Origin: Psettodes erumei
Taxonomy: Eukaryota; Chordata; Actinopteri; Pleuronectiformes; Psettodidae
Reading direction: 5' to 3'
NCBI GenBank assembly: GCA_016785225.1
Contig: JAFBJZ010000356.1
Span: 496,001-560,000 of the forward strand
Length of the DNA stretch: 64,000 nucleotides
In this document: positions 24,279 to 36,560 of the stretch, piece after piece
Layout of the letters: every line of letters starts with the position of its first letter
Numbering within the stretch: the stretch's first letter is position 1
The notes under the pieces: model-generated
Told to the model about the DNA's origin: nothing
Databases searched by the model: none
Seen by the model: the letters and a program-made list of their open reading frames with translations, nothing else
Position numbers and translations under genes: made by a program

Positions 24279-24710
24279 CTAGAGTTCTGTACCATAATTT
24301 CTTTTTTGAATTGACCAAGCCAGATAAGACTTGCGTATTGAAAACTGTAAGTGGTCCTTGCCTTGTGTATGGTTGGATGCATGGAGTTTCACTTGTATGC
24401 CTTCGCCATCAGGCACAATGCCTCTCTGAGACATCTCACCAATAATTGGTGCTATTTTGTCATCTGTGGATGACACTGAAGTGGTACTCTGTCCCCCTCC
24501 TGTGGCACTGACATCTCTTATGTGTTCTCCTACCATTTTTTTTGCAGGTCAATCCATTTTTTCACCTATGCCACACTTTTTATTACAGGTGACAAAGCAT
24601 TCACAGCGGCTGTCTGCCATGAAACACCTGTCTCTTTTTTTCTTGTGAAAGTGCCACATAAAACATTTAGCAGTAGCTCAACCTCACTGTGAAGTTGTCC
24701 TCTATGTCTT
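24279..24710 (-). pseudogene. decayed PIF/Harbinger Myb/SANT-like accessory protein gene
   Basis: Reading the minus strand from about 24710 gives pieces of one Myb/SANT-like DNA-binding protein in shifting frames. The order is NFTV, then VELLLN, then SWQTAAVNALSPVIKSVA, then VKKWIDLQKKW, then the longer open piece 24279-24536 with IRDVSATGGG, DDKIAPIIGE and RGIVPDGEG before a stop. The pattern of W, then AVN..S, then KKW.DL, then TGGG, then a linker with IIGE and G(I/V)V is that of NAIF1/Harbinger Myb-like proteins, which in autonomous elements bind DNA and help bring the transposase to the ends. At least two frame changes and two in-frame stops (one inside an apparent W codon) mark it as dead. 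No Harbinger transposase (DDE) frame is visible nearby. The long C-terminal piece stays open for 85 codons, so it decayed fairly recently or by chance. Confidence 0.6.
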
Positions 24711-26644
24711 GCTTGTTTACAGCGCTACATCTGCAAATGTCTATGGGAAAGCGACTCACATGGCACATGACTGACAGAAGTCACACCATTGGCTGCTTGG
24801 CCAGGCTAATTAGAATTTCTTGGTTCCGCAACAGCACAGTCACAATACACGGTTCAGCTATACTTTGGTTCCAGGAGAAGTCAACCAATGTTTAGATTAC
24901 TAGAGCTTTAAGGAGGACGCTGTTGTTTATATATTGCAATTTGAAGGTATTTCAATATCAAATATTTTAAGCATTAGCAGACAGTTGCAGAAAAGGTTGT
25001 GGCATATGCAGATTTGATTAAAGGGGTACTCCAATGATTTTGTATTGTACTTCCATAAATTTGGAGGATTCAAAAAAGAATGGTCAAGAATCATTTAGCC
25101 TCAAGTATGGGTCAAACCCCCAAACAATAGATCCTGCATTTCCCACAATGCAACTCACCAGTATCTTTTATTGGACCTTCTTTGCCAAGTTAGTGCTCAT
25201 GTCTTTCAAACTCCTGTCCGTCTGTAATCTGTAGGCCCAAAACCAGTTATTCTATTAGACCTCAGAAAGCTCCACCTCAAGCCACATAAGTCTTTATACA
25301 GCTAATTTAATTGGCTGAAATATACATTGTGTGATGATGAAATAGAATTTGATGTGTAAAATCAACCTTCTCATGCAAACTTTATTGTGCGTATACAACA
25401 CATTTTGAATTTGTTGTGTATTATTTGATAAATGTGTTTTGAAGGCAGTAGGCCTGACAGTAGTAAGGCATAGTTGAGCATATCAAAACTGTACCACAAT
25501 GCAATATAGTATTAATTTTGGAAAGTAAAGTAGATCTGTCTTTTGTCATGCTATAGCTGTATGGAGTTTGGCAGACTAAATGACCTGTTTTCTGTGTATG
25601 TGAATGGCCAAAGAGCACTGTTTTTTTCCATGCAATTGTACTCCCTTATCTGTAATTGCTTTGTGTATCATTAATACTTTGAGTGCATATACCTTGCAAG
25701 TAGAGATGAAAGCTTGGCACAGAAGCATCTTCAACCTAATAGGTGCAAACATGCACATAAACACACACATCCATCCCAAAAGTGATTACAGAAGGTGGGA
25801 GAGGAGGAGAAAATAAGTGTCTTGTCTCACTTCCAACATCTTTCCGGGCAAACAATCAATGATGGCCAAGCAACAATTGAGTTACAATCATTTAGTGTTT
25901 TCCGATGCAGCTTTGATGCCGTCCACTTCTAGACGAGGCTTGATGGGACGGGGGGAGAATTGAATTATCTTAAGTCACAGGGGAAGAATGGCACCTGAGA
26001 GCTTTGGTTATTCAATATACCACCTTTCATTCACTTGTTCTCTTCCCTTGCTTTTCTCCTCACTTTCTCTGGCATCTTGGAGACAAGGTGAAAAGAGACA
26101 CACCAGCAATGCATAAACAAAGTCACTAAGCACCAAACCTTCCGTCTTCACCAGCTATTTTGCTTTTGATAATAGTAAATTGTGTTGGATTGTGAGTCTT
26201 TAAAAATCTTTAAAGGATTACGTGGGTATTTCACAAGTTTTCCTGACCAAAAACAGCTTTTGTTTGCTTTTTCTTTATTGCCATTGTCAAGGACATTCTG
26301 TCAAATCAAATTGAGTAAAGTAATTACTCTCTTTAAGTAGATGAAACCTTCAGCCACTTAATTGAAAGTTGGAGCTTGCAATGTGTTTACATCCAATTTT
26401 GCTGCTGTTTTTTGTGGAAACAAAGTAGAAAAGGTACCACTCGGACTGTACTCTAAATTAATACATTATTTGCATATGAACAGATAATGCTCCCTAACCA
26501 GAGTTTCTTCTAAGGGTTTTAATTATTATTTTTGTTTAACTTTTATTTCAAAGCCTATTGAGATCAGGCCATCTCTTTTTAAGTGAGTCTTGAACATCAT
26601 TCAAATCGGTCCAAAGTGGTTATTCCGTAAACTAGAAAACTGAC

Positions 26645-26687
26645 AACTAACTAACTAACTAACTAACTAATTAACTAACTAACTAAC
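26645..26687. repeat. (AACT)n microsatellite
   Basis: About ten AACT units with one AATT variant in the middle. Confidence 0.95.
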
Positions 26688-29600
26688 AATAGGTCTTACT
26701 GATTAATGGTGTATATAAGAACTGAAAAGTTTGTGTGATTTACCTGCTTCACCTTCTGACATCTATTTACAACTGTGTACCCCCTGCAAACCTGCAGTAT
26801 ACCCTGTGGCAAAAATGTGCAGCAGGAATTGCATGGGTATATGGGTCATGGGCAGACAATTAAATGGACAACTTCATTCAGTCACATTCATAAATTATTC
26901 CAGTCTAAAATAACCCATATTCATCAACCCACGGATGCTGTCATTTAAAGTGGATTCCAAATCTGTTGAGTTCTGTTGGCACATACACTATGATTTTGAA
27001 AATACAGATGTTTATTATTCTTGGCATATTGATGTTATTGGGGTTCATTTACCTTGCTTAGTGTTGTGTTGTGGAATGATGATTCACTCTGTAAACTGCT
27101 AAACTATCAAAAGAAAAGGCACACTGTTTATGAGCTTTACTGCAGGAACTAAAAGTACTACTTGGATTTTGAGCAGTCTTCGTAAAGAATATGTCTCTTG
27201 TTGTCCTCAACTTTATTGAAGTGCAATACTAAATCACCAAAGTACCCCTTTAAAAGATGGCCTGCAGTGGTAATAAATCAAATGTGCCATCATTTAAAAG
27301 TAGAGCTTGACTGTTCACTCTTGACCTTGAAACAGCCGCTGACAAAACCAACTCTACTCAAGGTTAATTTAATTCCTTGTTTTTGAGCTTTTGGCCATGC
27401 AGATTGCACAGGCTTCCTGCAGAGGCAGTCTCTGAAAAAAGTTTGAAACACACCTTCCTCACTGTTGGTTATTTAAGATACATTTTTATTAAACTCAACA
27501 GTGTGAATACATGCTTATAATAGAGTCTTGTTTTGGCCTATGTGTAACATTGTCTTAGCGAAATGTGTGCAATCAATTTTTATTTTTAATTTGACTGTAA
27601 AGATGAGTAGTTGAGTGTCTTGCCTCAGTTCACTTCAAATTCTACAAAGTAAGAAAGATTACTTTGACTCTACAGTTTGTGATTCCATATGTGTATATAC
27701 GAATGTTTGTGTAATGAGTGTGTGTAGTATGTCTCTCTGTGTTTGGGCCACTGCGTCCAGCTCCTTCTTGCTCGCGCTCCAGTCTGTGGAGGTAATGAAG
27801 ATCAATGAGAGGAAAGGTGGAGGTCGGCTGAGATCCAGGTACTGTCTCCCTGTTTCAAGCCAAAGCTCTATCGATCCCCTCGTGCTCCACTCTGCCAGCA
27901 TCTGATAAAGGGCTTCTGTACACAGACACACACACAATCACAGTCGCACGTTCGCACACATGTATACAAAATGCACAAAGACTCACTCATGTGCACTACC
28001 AAAGAAAAACACAGAGTTGCTGGGCTTACTCCCTAATGCTGGAGAAGGAGTTAAGCCTCCATCACCCTTTTTACAGTTTTTTGCACTGTTTCAAACACCT
28101 CAAGGAAAATGTAGGGCTCACATTTCATCATTGTCAAATAATGCTGGCTGAGTATAGCAATTTTTCACACTGCAAATTGCCTTGTGGTGGTGCTGCCTTC
28201 AAGCACGCTGCGTAAGCTCCTACTTCAGAATGCACACAATGATAACACACCGATATCATGTATTCAAGTGTTGCTTTTGTTGGCAGTGATGAAAGAATGG
28301 ATCCCTCAATAATAGCAGTCAATTTTCCAATGGCTGTTACATTACATTAGAGATCTATGGCACATTCTTGTGGAATGAAAAAGGAAGTTGGAACAAACAC
28401 TGTCACTGTCACACCAATACAGTACATGTGCACAAAAGAAGTTTTACACTTTCATCATGATATATTACATTAAATAACTAAAGGTATAATAGGCTAATAT
28501 TTTCAAATTGCAATAACAATGGATGTACTGTGAGTTTTTTTAGCTGCACTTAAGCCACCTTTGGTCATTTCTAACATTTTTATGCATTTTACAAGATTGT
28601 TCAGTTGTTATTTATACTCTGGAGAAAAAATACTGTATATTTGTAAAGGGACTTGATGCAGTGTAGCCTTCATGTCAAATGATAAAGTATTGGAGGTGGT
28701 TTTGATACACTGCCAACCAATTAACAGGTTGGCATTGAAAGAATTCTGCTTGCAATTTAGCTTTTCTGGCTCATAAGGGTTTGTCCATTACTTTGAATAA
28801 ATGGGGTTCCAAGAGCTACTACATGGCCATTACAATAGCTACATAATGATATTCAGACTGGCACAAAATTTGTAGTCCCGAATGAAAGGATGCCTCCATT
28901 GTAATCTCCGTCTTCAGATGTTGGGAGAGGATCTCGCTATCTTCAACAGCAGTGCCAAGTTCCAACTCAAAATCCTCAAATGAGCACATCATCCCCAAAC
29001 TCCTTTTGAAATTTACACAAGATCTACTGTAACTCAATGCATTCTAAAAGGTGCTAATTGTCTCAGCTTACCCAGAGCTGTATTTCCAAGCAAAATAGTT
29101 CAAGAGAGATTAGATAAGAGTACTTTCCAGACAAATGGCTCAGTTTCCCACTTTATAGTGTTTCAAGCAATTAAAAGACTTTGTTACTGCCAGAGCCTGG
29201 CTCACTTCCGCTATTTCATTTAAATAAGCAATCCACAGAGGCCTTTCCCTCAAATGGGTGGCGGCTGGCTGCTGGCCAGTTTTGCACATCTGCCTCTGAT
29301 GAGAAAGGTAAAGCCATGCAGGAGACTGGGCTGCACCCATTTCTGAGTCAAATGGTCATGTCTGAACTGAAAGTTGCTACAAATGTGCAATTAGCATGAC
29401 ATGCTCTTAATGCTCTGCATGCTGCCCCAACTGCTCCATTATACTAAACATGCACTGGATTAATTGACCTAATTAACACAGCTATGGGAAAAGCAGACTT
29501 GTTTTCTGCATGTTGGTGTGGTATTTCTTATTCATATCTCTTTGAAGTAATGTGTTTTTCATATGTAGTCTATGTGTGTGAGAGAGACAAAAAACAGTGA

Positions 29601-30182
29601 ACAAGAGACGAGATGCACAAAAAATTCAATCCAGCAGGCATTAGCTCTGGGCAAATGTTAGCCTAAGCCACTCTGTGTTTGCGTCTCGCTTTGCCAGAGT
29701 CTATCTCTCTGTCACTGCAGACATTTCACATCTCTGCTTTCTTTGTGAGCAAATAAGACAAGAAAGTTGAAGACTCACGGGCATCTCCTGACTTGAAGAG
29801 ATGCACAGAGGCATCTTGGCTCTTTTCCTCCCCATCTCTCCCTTCTTCTCGCTCTCTGCTGTCGATCTCCCCATCTTCTTATCATATCCGCTTCCACGTC
29901 CCCTCGGGCGAAGCTTAGGGACGCAACCCTCTCGGATGGCTGGATGGAGAGATGGCGGGTAGGCAGACAGGAAACACTTGTCACCCATCACGACAGAGGC
30001 GAATCACATTATATGAGTCGCATGGCATTTTTCCCGAGGGCGCCTGATATGCCCATCACGCGGCTCAATCCACTTAGTGATGATGAGGGGCCACTTGTCA
30101 CATTCACGTCAATGTGTGAGAAGGAAAAAATCCCATGGGAAAACAAACATGCTGTGGGTGTGCAGGCACATTCAATTGTTTA

Positions 30183-30200
30183 AATGCATGCATGCATGCA
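30183..30200. repeat. (ATGC)n short tandem, self-complementary
   Basis: AAATGCATGCATGCATGCAC: four ATGC units, each unit palindromic when repeated, so it can fold on itself. Confidence 0.8.
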
Positions 30201-30366
30201 CATTCACACATCCACATGCTTACACACCACTCGTCCTCTGCTCTTCAAGGTTATAAACAATGCAATTAAATTAACCCTTGTGTGCAAATTCAAAATTAAA
30301 AAAAAAAATGCAGCAGCAGGCGTGACAGCACTGGAGTGAATTCTGAGTCTATCTGCTCTACTGTCT

Positions 30367-30545
30367 AATTCACTTCAGTTCAGTTTTATTCATACAGAGC
30401 CAAACCATAACATACATGATCAAAAAGTACTTTACACAGTGAGGTCAAACCTTACAATATTACAGAGAGAAAGACAACAGTTCCAACAATGAGCAAACAC
30501 AAATGAGGGGAGAAAGAGGGTCAAGAGAAAAGCAAGAGACCAGTA
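30367..30545 (+). repeat. fish interspersed repeat copy (AGTTTTATTxATA type)
   Basis: It starts with CAGTTCAGTTTTATTCATAC and continues through GAGCCAAACCATAAC, GTACTTTACAC and AGGTCAAACCTTACA to a GAGAAAGACAACAGTTCCAACAAT end. This order of words is a very common interspersed repeat of spiny-rayed fishes (TTTATTTATATAGC..CCAAATCACAA..CTTTAC). The copy is diverged. The family name is not asserted. Confidence 0.55.
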
Positions 30546-30559
30546 ACAACCTCACACAT

Positions 30560-32500
30560 TGTTGCACTGAAGCACTATTGGACTGGTTGTTATAATGATT
30601 ACAGTATGTATTGGTGTAAGAATGTTATTAAGAAAAACAGCAGCTGTGTTGGCAGCAACAGTTAATAGTAATGATAACGATAACACAAGTTTAATGCACC
30701 TCCTGTTGCATTATTGTAAAGCACATATATACACACACAGAGACAGCAAGCTCAGCCCTGGTGTCTTACACTCCCTCTCAGCGTGCTGATGGTGTTATGC
30801 ATTTTTATGCTGGGCCGAGGCCTCTCTCTAAATAGGGGTGTCACGGGTGCGAGGTTCAGTAACCTTGCGCTTTATTGTCTCGTGGCTGGAAAATGGGTTT
30901 TATTCCAGGCTGAAGATGAGATAAGGCTCTGTCAGGAATACTGGCCTCTCTGCCTCTCACCCTCGCCGCTGGAGGCTTATTGCAGCAGAGAGGACTAACA
31001 CCTCTCCCCGGCTCTTGTCTCGTATAGATTTTCCCTCCACTGCCACCTTCATTACATTTGGTCCCTTCGTTTCTGCTTTGACTTTCATGTTCTCTAACTT
31101 TTCACTTGCACCCGCAATTTCACCCATCTTCATTATGCTCTCATTAAACCACTTCTGATTTCATTGCGATCATTCATCATGCTGTTGCATGGATTCTTTA
31201 TCGGGATCTTTTATTGCTTTTTCTCCTCTGTTTCTGTCTCTTTCACAGTCTGACCCTGCAGTGAGATGGCCCCAGTGCATTGAGATTGTACTGTACTGTG
31301 TGCATCTGCTTATGTGAATGAAAGACAGAAAAAAAGAGCTAGAGATAGAGCAAGACTGCGCACAATTCTCACATTCCAAACATTTGTCCTTTACTCTTTC
31401 CCTCTCACATTCAGTGGTACTTCCTGTAGTGTCTTCTCTGTTGCCCCCATCCTCCTTGCGATGTCCCACATGCTGTCTTTGCCAGCTGAGGCCATGTCCC
31501 ATAGGGTCACATCTGGTGAGAGGACTCCTTCCCAATAAATTGCTGCTGCTGCTGCTGGATAAATATGTGTGCAGCTGTTAGCCAGTGCAGACACTTTACC
31601 TCTAAGTGCCCCCTGTTGCCCGGGGTTGACTCGTCATAAATCTTCCCATGGTGAGAGGTAGGAGGATGCTGTTGCAGTGTGAAGCTTCTCAATGTTACAA
31701 GAGATCCTCTTTTGCATCACATACAGTGGTGGAGTAGTTTACTTAAGAAAATATTTCATAAAACATCATAACCCCCCGTTAGAAACAAGTAAGTCCTGCA
31801 CTCCAAATTTTTCTACACCATTCATTGGTGTTTCACATAAAGCTAAGTAGATATCTTTACTCCATTCCACACCCTGAGCTGAGGTCCAATCAGCCAGAAG
31901 TGAAGGGCCCGAAAAGATAGGTAATAATAAAATGCACTTCGGTTTAAGTAAAGTAAACAGACCAGTCTTATATTATTTATATTATATGAATGAATTAGTC
32001 TACTGGTTGATGCTATAATGTGTTAGCAGCATGTAAATGTTGCTGCTGGTGAAGGTGGGGCTAATTTGAACTACTTCATACACTTAGTTGCCAGTTATTT
32101 AGGCACACTTAAGTTCACATTCGTGCATCCCTTCATAAGGGTTATGATGTTCAGTTTTTTTGTGTGTAACATCATGTGAACAGTGAGGTGCCGTTTGAAT
32201 TTCATACTGATGTGTTTTGAAATGCAGAAGACAAATGACATGCCCCTTCACGTGAAAGCGGAAATATCAAATAAACAGAAAAACAGGGATAAAGCACTGA
32301 ATAAATAACAGAAACACCTCTCTGCATTATGACTTTGCAACCTGGCAACTGTGTGTGTGTGTTGTTGGGTGAGTTGGTCAGCAATGAGTTTCATACTGTA
32401 GAAAATCATGGGCCTTTATGTGGAAGACATTTTGACCCAGTCACAGCCAGTCACAGTCTGTTCACAGTTTCACATCCTCATCCAGCACATGCTGCTGGTC
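30560..32500. other. non-coding stretch
   Basis: No supported gene. A (CTG)5 patch near 31541-31557 is seen. Frames of 74-121 codons near 31170-31594 lack family features and overlap each other on both strands. Confidence 0.45.
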
Positions 32501-32830
32501 TGCTAATAAGCGAACTTGGCCGTTGCCTCCTGTCGGTTCTTGTGTGTTCTGTCAGCGCTGACGGGTCCGTCTTGGGGTTTAGAGTTCTGCTGAGGAATAC
32601 CACGCCGTTCCTCGCTCGCCCTCGGCCCGATCGCTCACTTTGTTGGACGTTAACTCGTGCGAGCCGCTGGACGTCACCTTGCCCCTCCACCTGGTCGTGT
32701 CCTCCCGTGTCCGCCGTCCTCGCCTCGCTTTCCCGGGGGACGCCTTTTGCGACCTGCGGCAGATCACGGCCTCACATTACCAAGGTAAGTGTCGCACCGT
32801 CGCGCCCGTGTGTGTTTGTGCTTGTGTGTG
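32500..32830. promoter_or_regulatory. isolated CpG-rich block
   Basis: Dozens of CpG dinucleotides in about 330 bases, against near absence in the flanks. In vertebrates such islands usually mark a promoter, often for a plus-strand first exon here because of the donor at 32785. No TATA box is seen. Confidence 0.4.
32583..32784 (+). CDS. candidate exon of an unidentified gene, CpG-dense
   Basis: A 202-base segment bounded by tttag| at 32582 and a consensus donor CAAG|GTAAGTG at 32785. It is open throughout in one frame (67 codons plus one base) with no ATG, so it would be an internal exon or the end of a first exon with its start upstream. The translation includes LTLLDVNSCEPLDVTLPLHL, FPGDAFCDLRQI and TASHYQ. 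I do not recognise the family. The surrounding 300 bases are far richer in CpG than anything else in the right-hand 50 kb, as at a promoter or coding exon. A second frame is also open across most of it (32329-32841), so openness alone is not proof. No companion exon could be joined to it with confidence. Confidence 0.35.
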
Positions 32831-35800
32831 TTTCAAACTGATGTTTGTCTGTTTGGTGATGTGCCGTTGAACCTGCCGGCTGTTTGCTTGTTTGTTTGCT
32901 CGCCCAGGTGATGTAATAATGACTAACTCCTGCTGTCAACCTTTGGGAACTCTCGCTAAGGCTCAGCTTTTTATTTATCTGTTCGTTGTTCGACACTCGC
33001 GCTGTGCTTTCCTGTTCATGTCGAAATGCAATGTGAATATTCATTATGTATTAATTTCCAGTCATATCGGGTTGTGTGCGTGTGTTTTAGCGGTGTCTTG
33101 TTAACTTAATCCAAACCCTGGCTGAAGAAGGGTTGTTAACATGATTTTCATTTTTCACCCTGTGTCACTGACGTCACTGGCCCTCATCATGTCCGTGTCA
33201 AACAGTGGATATGCTGCCACGTGATTCCAAGCCGGCCGCGTTCATTTAATGCTAAGCATGAGATGAACATTTCAACCCCAAGCAACAGGCTTACTCTGTA
33301 TGTCCCCATGCCTTGCTGTTTTTCCGTATCATTGCTTGTCTAAACTGCTGAGCTCCTCTTCCACTCTTGGCATGGCTGTTCCACTTGGCTGCTCATAACT
33401 GTATGCCCATGCACTGATGCTCATCAATGCAATGCAGCGCTACGAGCACTAAAAGGTTGTGTTTAATATGCTTATGTTAATTATCGGGTTCTGCAGAACT
33501 GATGTGCCTCAGCCTGCTGCTGCTGCTGCTGTGCGGTGGACTGCTGGGTTTGTGATTTACTCATCTTAATCTCCCACACAGCACAATGGTCCTCAAAACG
33601 GCTGGAGGAGTATGGTTGTAGAAGAGCCACGCTGCGCTCAAATGTGGGGGATGCTGGAAAAAATTTGTTTATGCAAAAGTTTGGAACTGCCATCCACCGT
33701 TCTGCGCCAGGCTGAGCTTGTTGTATGTTTTGGAGGGAGTGATGAGGCCAGAGCTTGAAGTTCAGGTGCTAAATATCAGTTCCGTATCAGTAACGAATGT
33801 GGTTGACTGAATGGATGGCTAGCAGGATATACTGTATAATGACTCTTAGAGGAATAGACACCATGAGGCTGCTGGTGGAGACTCGCAAAAATCACCGTGA
33901 CCAACAGAGAAATAGTCCTGCGCACAACCCCCTGTATAACTACCACTGAAAGAGCTTTTGAGATGCTGGTAGGTGGATTTTGTTTGGGTCAGTCTTTATC
34001 CTCAGCTAATCTAACAGGCTTCTGGCTTTAGCTTCATATTAACTGGAAAAAGACACAACAGCGGTATCAGTCTTTCTTAATGTAACTCTCGAAAGAGAAA
34101 GCAAATACGCATATTTCCCAAAATGTCTAGCAACTCCCATATTCCCGTGAAGCCTGTTTCTTCCTGTCACAGGCAGGATGTCTTCTTGCATCAAGCACAT
34201 TTGCTTCTTATTCTGCATTATTGAAGCTGTCACATTGGAAATGTTTTTTAGATCAATCCACCATCTAATATTAACAGGTTTTCTGCAAGCTTTAGCTCGG
34301 TTTGTGCTGGAAGAACACAGCTCTCCTCCTGCGTTGTGCCGCAAGCCAAAATCACGTCTGTTTTCTTGAGAAGTCTGGCCTGTTGGCTCCCAGTGTCAAA
34401 TACAGTTTTGTACAAGGCTGACAGTAAGTGATTTACGTGGGAAGACTTTTTCGTGTGTTTTTATGTCATGTGCCGGATTCAGACATAAAGTGGATAAATA
34501 AGCCTGTTCTATAAAGCAAGCAGTCTACCTCCTTCACTTGAGCAGCAGCTTTGTTTCAGCAGCGTAACATAAACGTGCATCTAACGCCAGAGGAAAACAA
34601 TGTGCCTGGATTTAATGAGTGTCATCACCTCTCTCAAAGTCCATAAATCATAAGCACCTGTTTTCATTAAATACTCAACTTAATTCAACTCAAAGTATTT
34701 TCCCGTGGCAAAACGGAATAAGTCATGACTAAAGCACTACAAGTAATGCACGCTTCAACAGAGCATGCAAACGTGTTGTATGTTTGAAGAGTGCGACATA
34801 ACTATGAGGCTTACTAAAGGTTATTATATCCAAGATATTTGTTACGTTTGGTTTGTTCTCTGTGCTAGTGGTCATCACTGGTGGCTTGTCTAAAGGGTGC
34901 TTAGAGGGGCGGCGCAGTAAACCAACACACTTGCCGCAAACCAAACATACCCAGAACGCCAGCTTTCATCCCTTTTGTAGAAAGAGAAGATGTTAACTGG
35001 TCGGACAGAGCTGCAGTTTAGTCTGACTGTTTGATCTCGGAAGAACAAAAGTCTTAAATACCCTGAGGGGCTGAAGAAGTCAAAGCCAGGCCGGTTTACA
35101 TCTGGCAGTAGCTCCAAGAGTGTGTTCTGAGTTCTGTGTTCTCTCACTTGTATAAATACTCCAAACAGCAGTCTGAATAACGCACCATCTTCCTGTCATC
35201 CTCTTTAATAAGCAGCAATGAATCTCGCCTTATCCAGATTTACCGTAGCTCCAAATAAGGTGCGACCACACAAAGTACTTGACATTATCATGAGTGGGTG
35301 AGTCAGAGTTGCTCTTTGATGCTGTTCGCTGCCATTGCCATGATGCCTGGTTGGGGGGAAAAAAAAGAAAAAACACCTGAGCCCTGTGCATCACATTGCT
35401 ATAAGTCAGGGGTCATTATCAGTCAGCGAATAATGTGCCCGGAGGATGCTTGGGGGACACGCCACTTGTCTTTGTTATGCACAGTGGGAAGCGGGGGCTG
35501 TAATTAAAGGAAGTTAATTTGACTCTTTATGTGGAGTAAAGGATCTTTTCATCACCAAGACAATATGCTTGCTTCTTGCCTGATTGATGTTGTCGGATAA
35601 TGTGTGCTGGCGTGTGTTTTGCGAGGGTGTGTGACTAATCTATTGTGCAGCTGGGTATGGCCTTCCTATGACACCCCTCTCCTCCATCTGCCTCAGTTGC
35701 CATGATACATCACAGATGTGCTCCCTTGCTGCCCCACCTCCCTTATCTCTTTACAGTATTTTTCAGCAAGTGACAGGCTCAGATCTACTTCTGAAAATAC

Positions 35801-36327
35801 CAACTGCTGTCTGGTGAAGGGTTGTGAAAGTGTTAAGCATTGTTCTGCCGGTAGTTTTGCCCACTTTAGCAGCATAATAAATAACCTGTCAGTGTGATAT
35901 GATGCTACACGAAGACACTGTTTAAACCAGTGGTTATGGAACGATGATTGGTATTAAAATTGAAAAAGAATAGTACTAATATATAATGTTACTGCAACTT
36001 GAATCAGAGAGGGCTGAAAGGCAATTGTGTGATTTGTTGTGAGATCCTTTGATGCAGCAGGCAATCTTCAAATTATTCAAAAATGGTTTCTCGGAGGGCT
36101 ATGGTGAACTTTTGATTGATGCCTATCCTCATCCTGGAGCAGAGGCGTTCCACAGCACCACTTTGGTTTGTCGGGGGGTGCTACTGACAGAGTGAGACTG
36201 CCGCCTGGCTCAGTGAAGCTGAGTGCCGGCACTTGGATTCCCCCTCCTTCTGTCATCGTGCAGGGAGCCTCAGCTCTCTGTCTCAGTGCTTTTCTAGGTC
36301 AGGACGATCACAGCACTGCAGCACCAG

Positions 36328-36329
36328 CA

Positions 36330-36365
<36 letters not shown>
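36328..36365. repeat. (CA)n microsatellite
   Basis: About 19 uninterrupted CA units. Confidence 0.95.
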
Positions 36366-36367
<2 letters not shown>

Positions 36368-36520
36368 ATACACACACAGAGGAAGTCAGAAGTGCAGCCA
36401 CACAGACAGACATGACACTGTATGATCACAGACGTAAGAAATGTTTGTGCAGTGCAGACACACATGCTGCACAGACAGATAAATGCACAGCATAAGCTTT
36501 AAATGCATTTGATGTACACG

Positions 36521-36521
<1 letters not shown>

Positions 36522-36559
<38 letters not shown>
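36522..36559. repeat. (CA)n microsatellite
   Basis: About 19 CA units, only 156 bases after the previous tract. Confidence 0.95.

Positions 36560-36560
<1 letters not shown>

Larger units (their letters stand above)
24900..30360. other. non-coding stretch
   Basis: No supported gene. It includes an (AACT)n repeat at 26645-26687 and a somewhat gene-like block at 27659-27937, both listed separately. The block at 29380-29500 has a conserved-element look (homeodomain-type TAATT words). Confidence 0.5.

Noticed and set aside
32329..32841. 170-codon plus-strand frame across the CpG block
   Set aside because: The frame starts far upstream in ordinary DNA and its translation is rich in Arg, Ser and Pro as expected from GC-rich sequence. 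The alternative frame ending at the consensus donor reads more like protein, though neither is proven.
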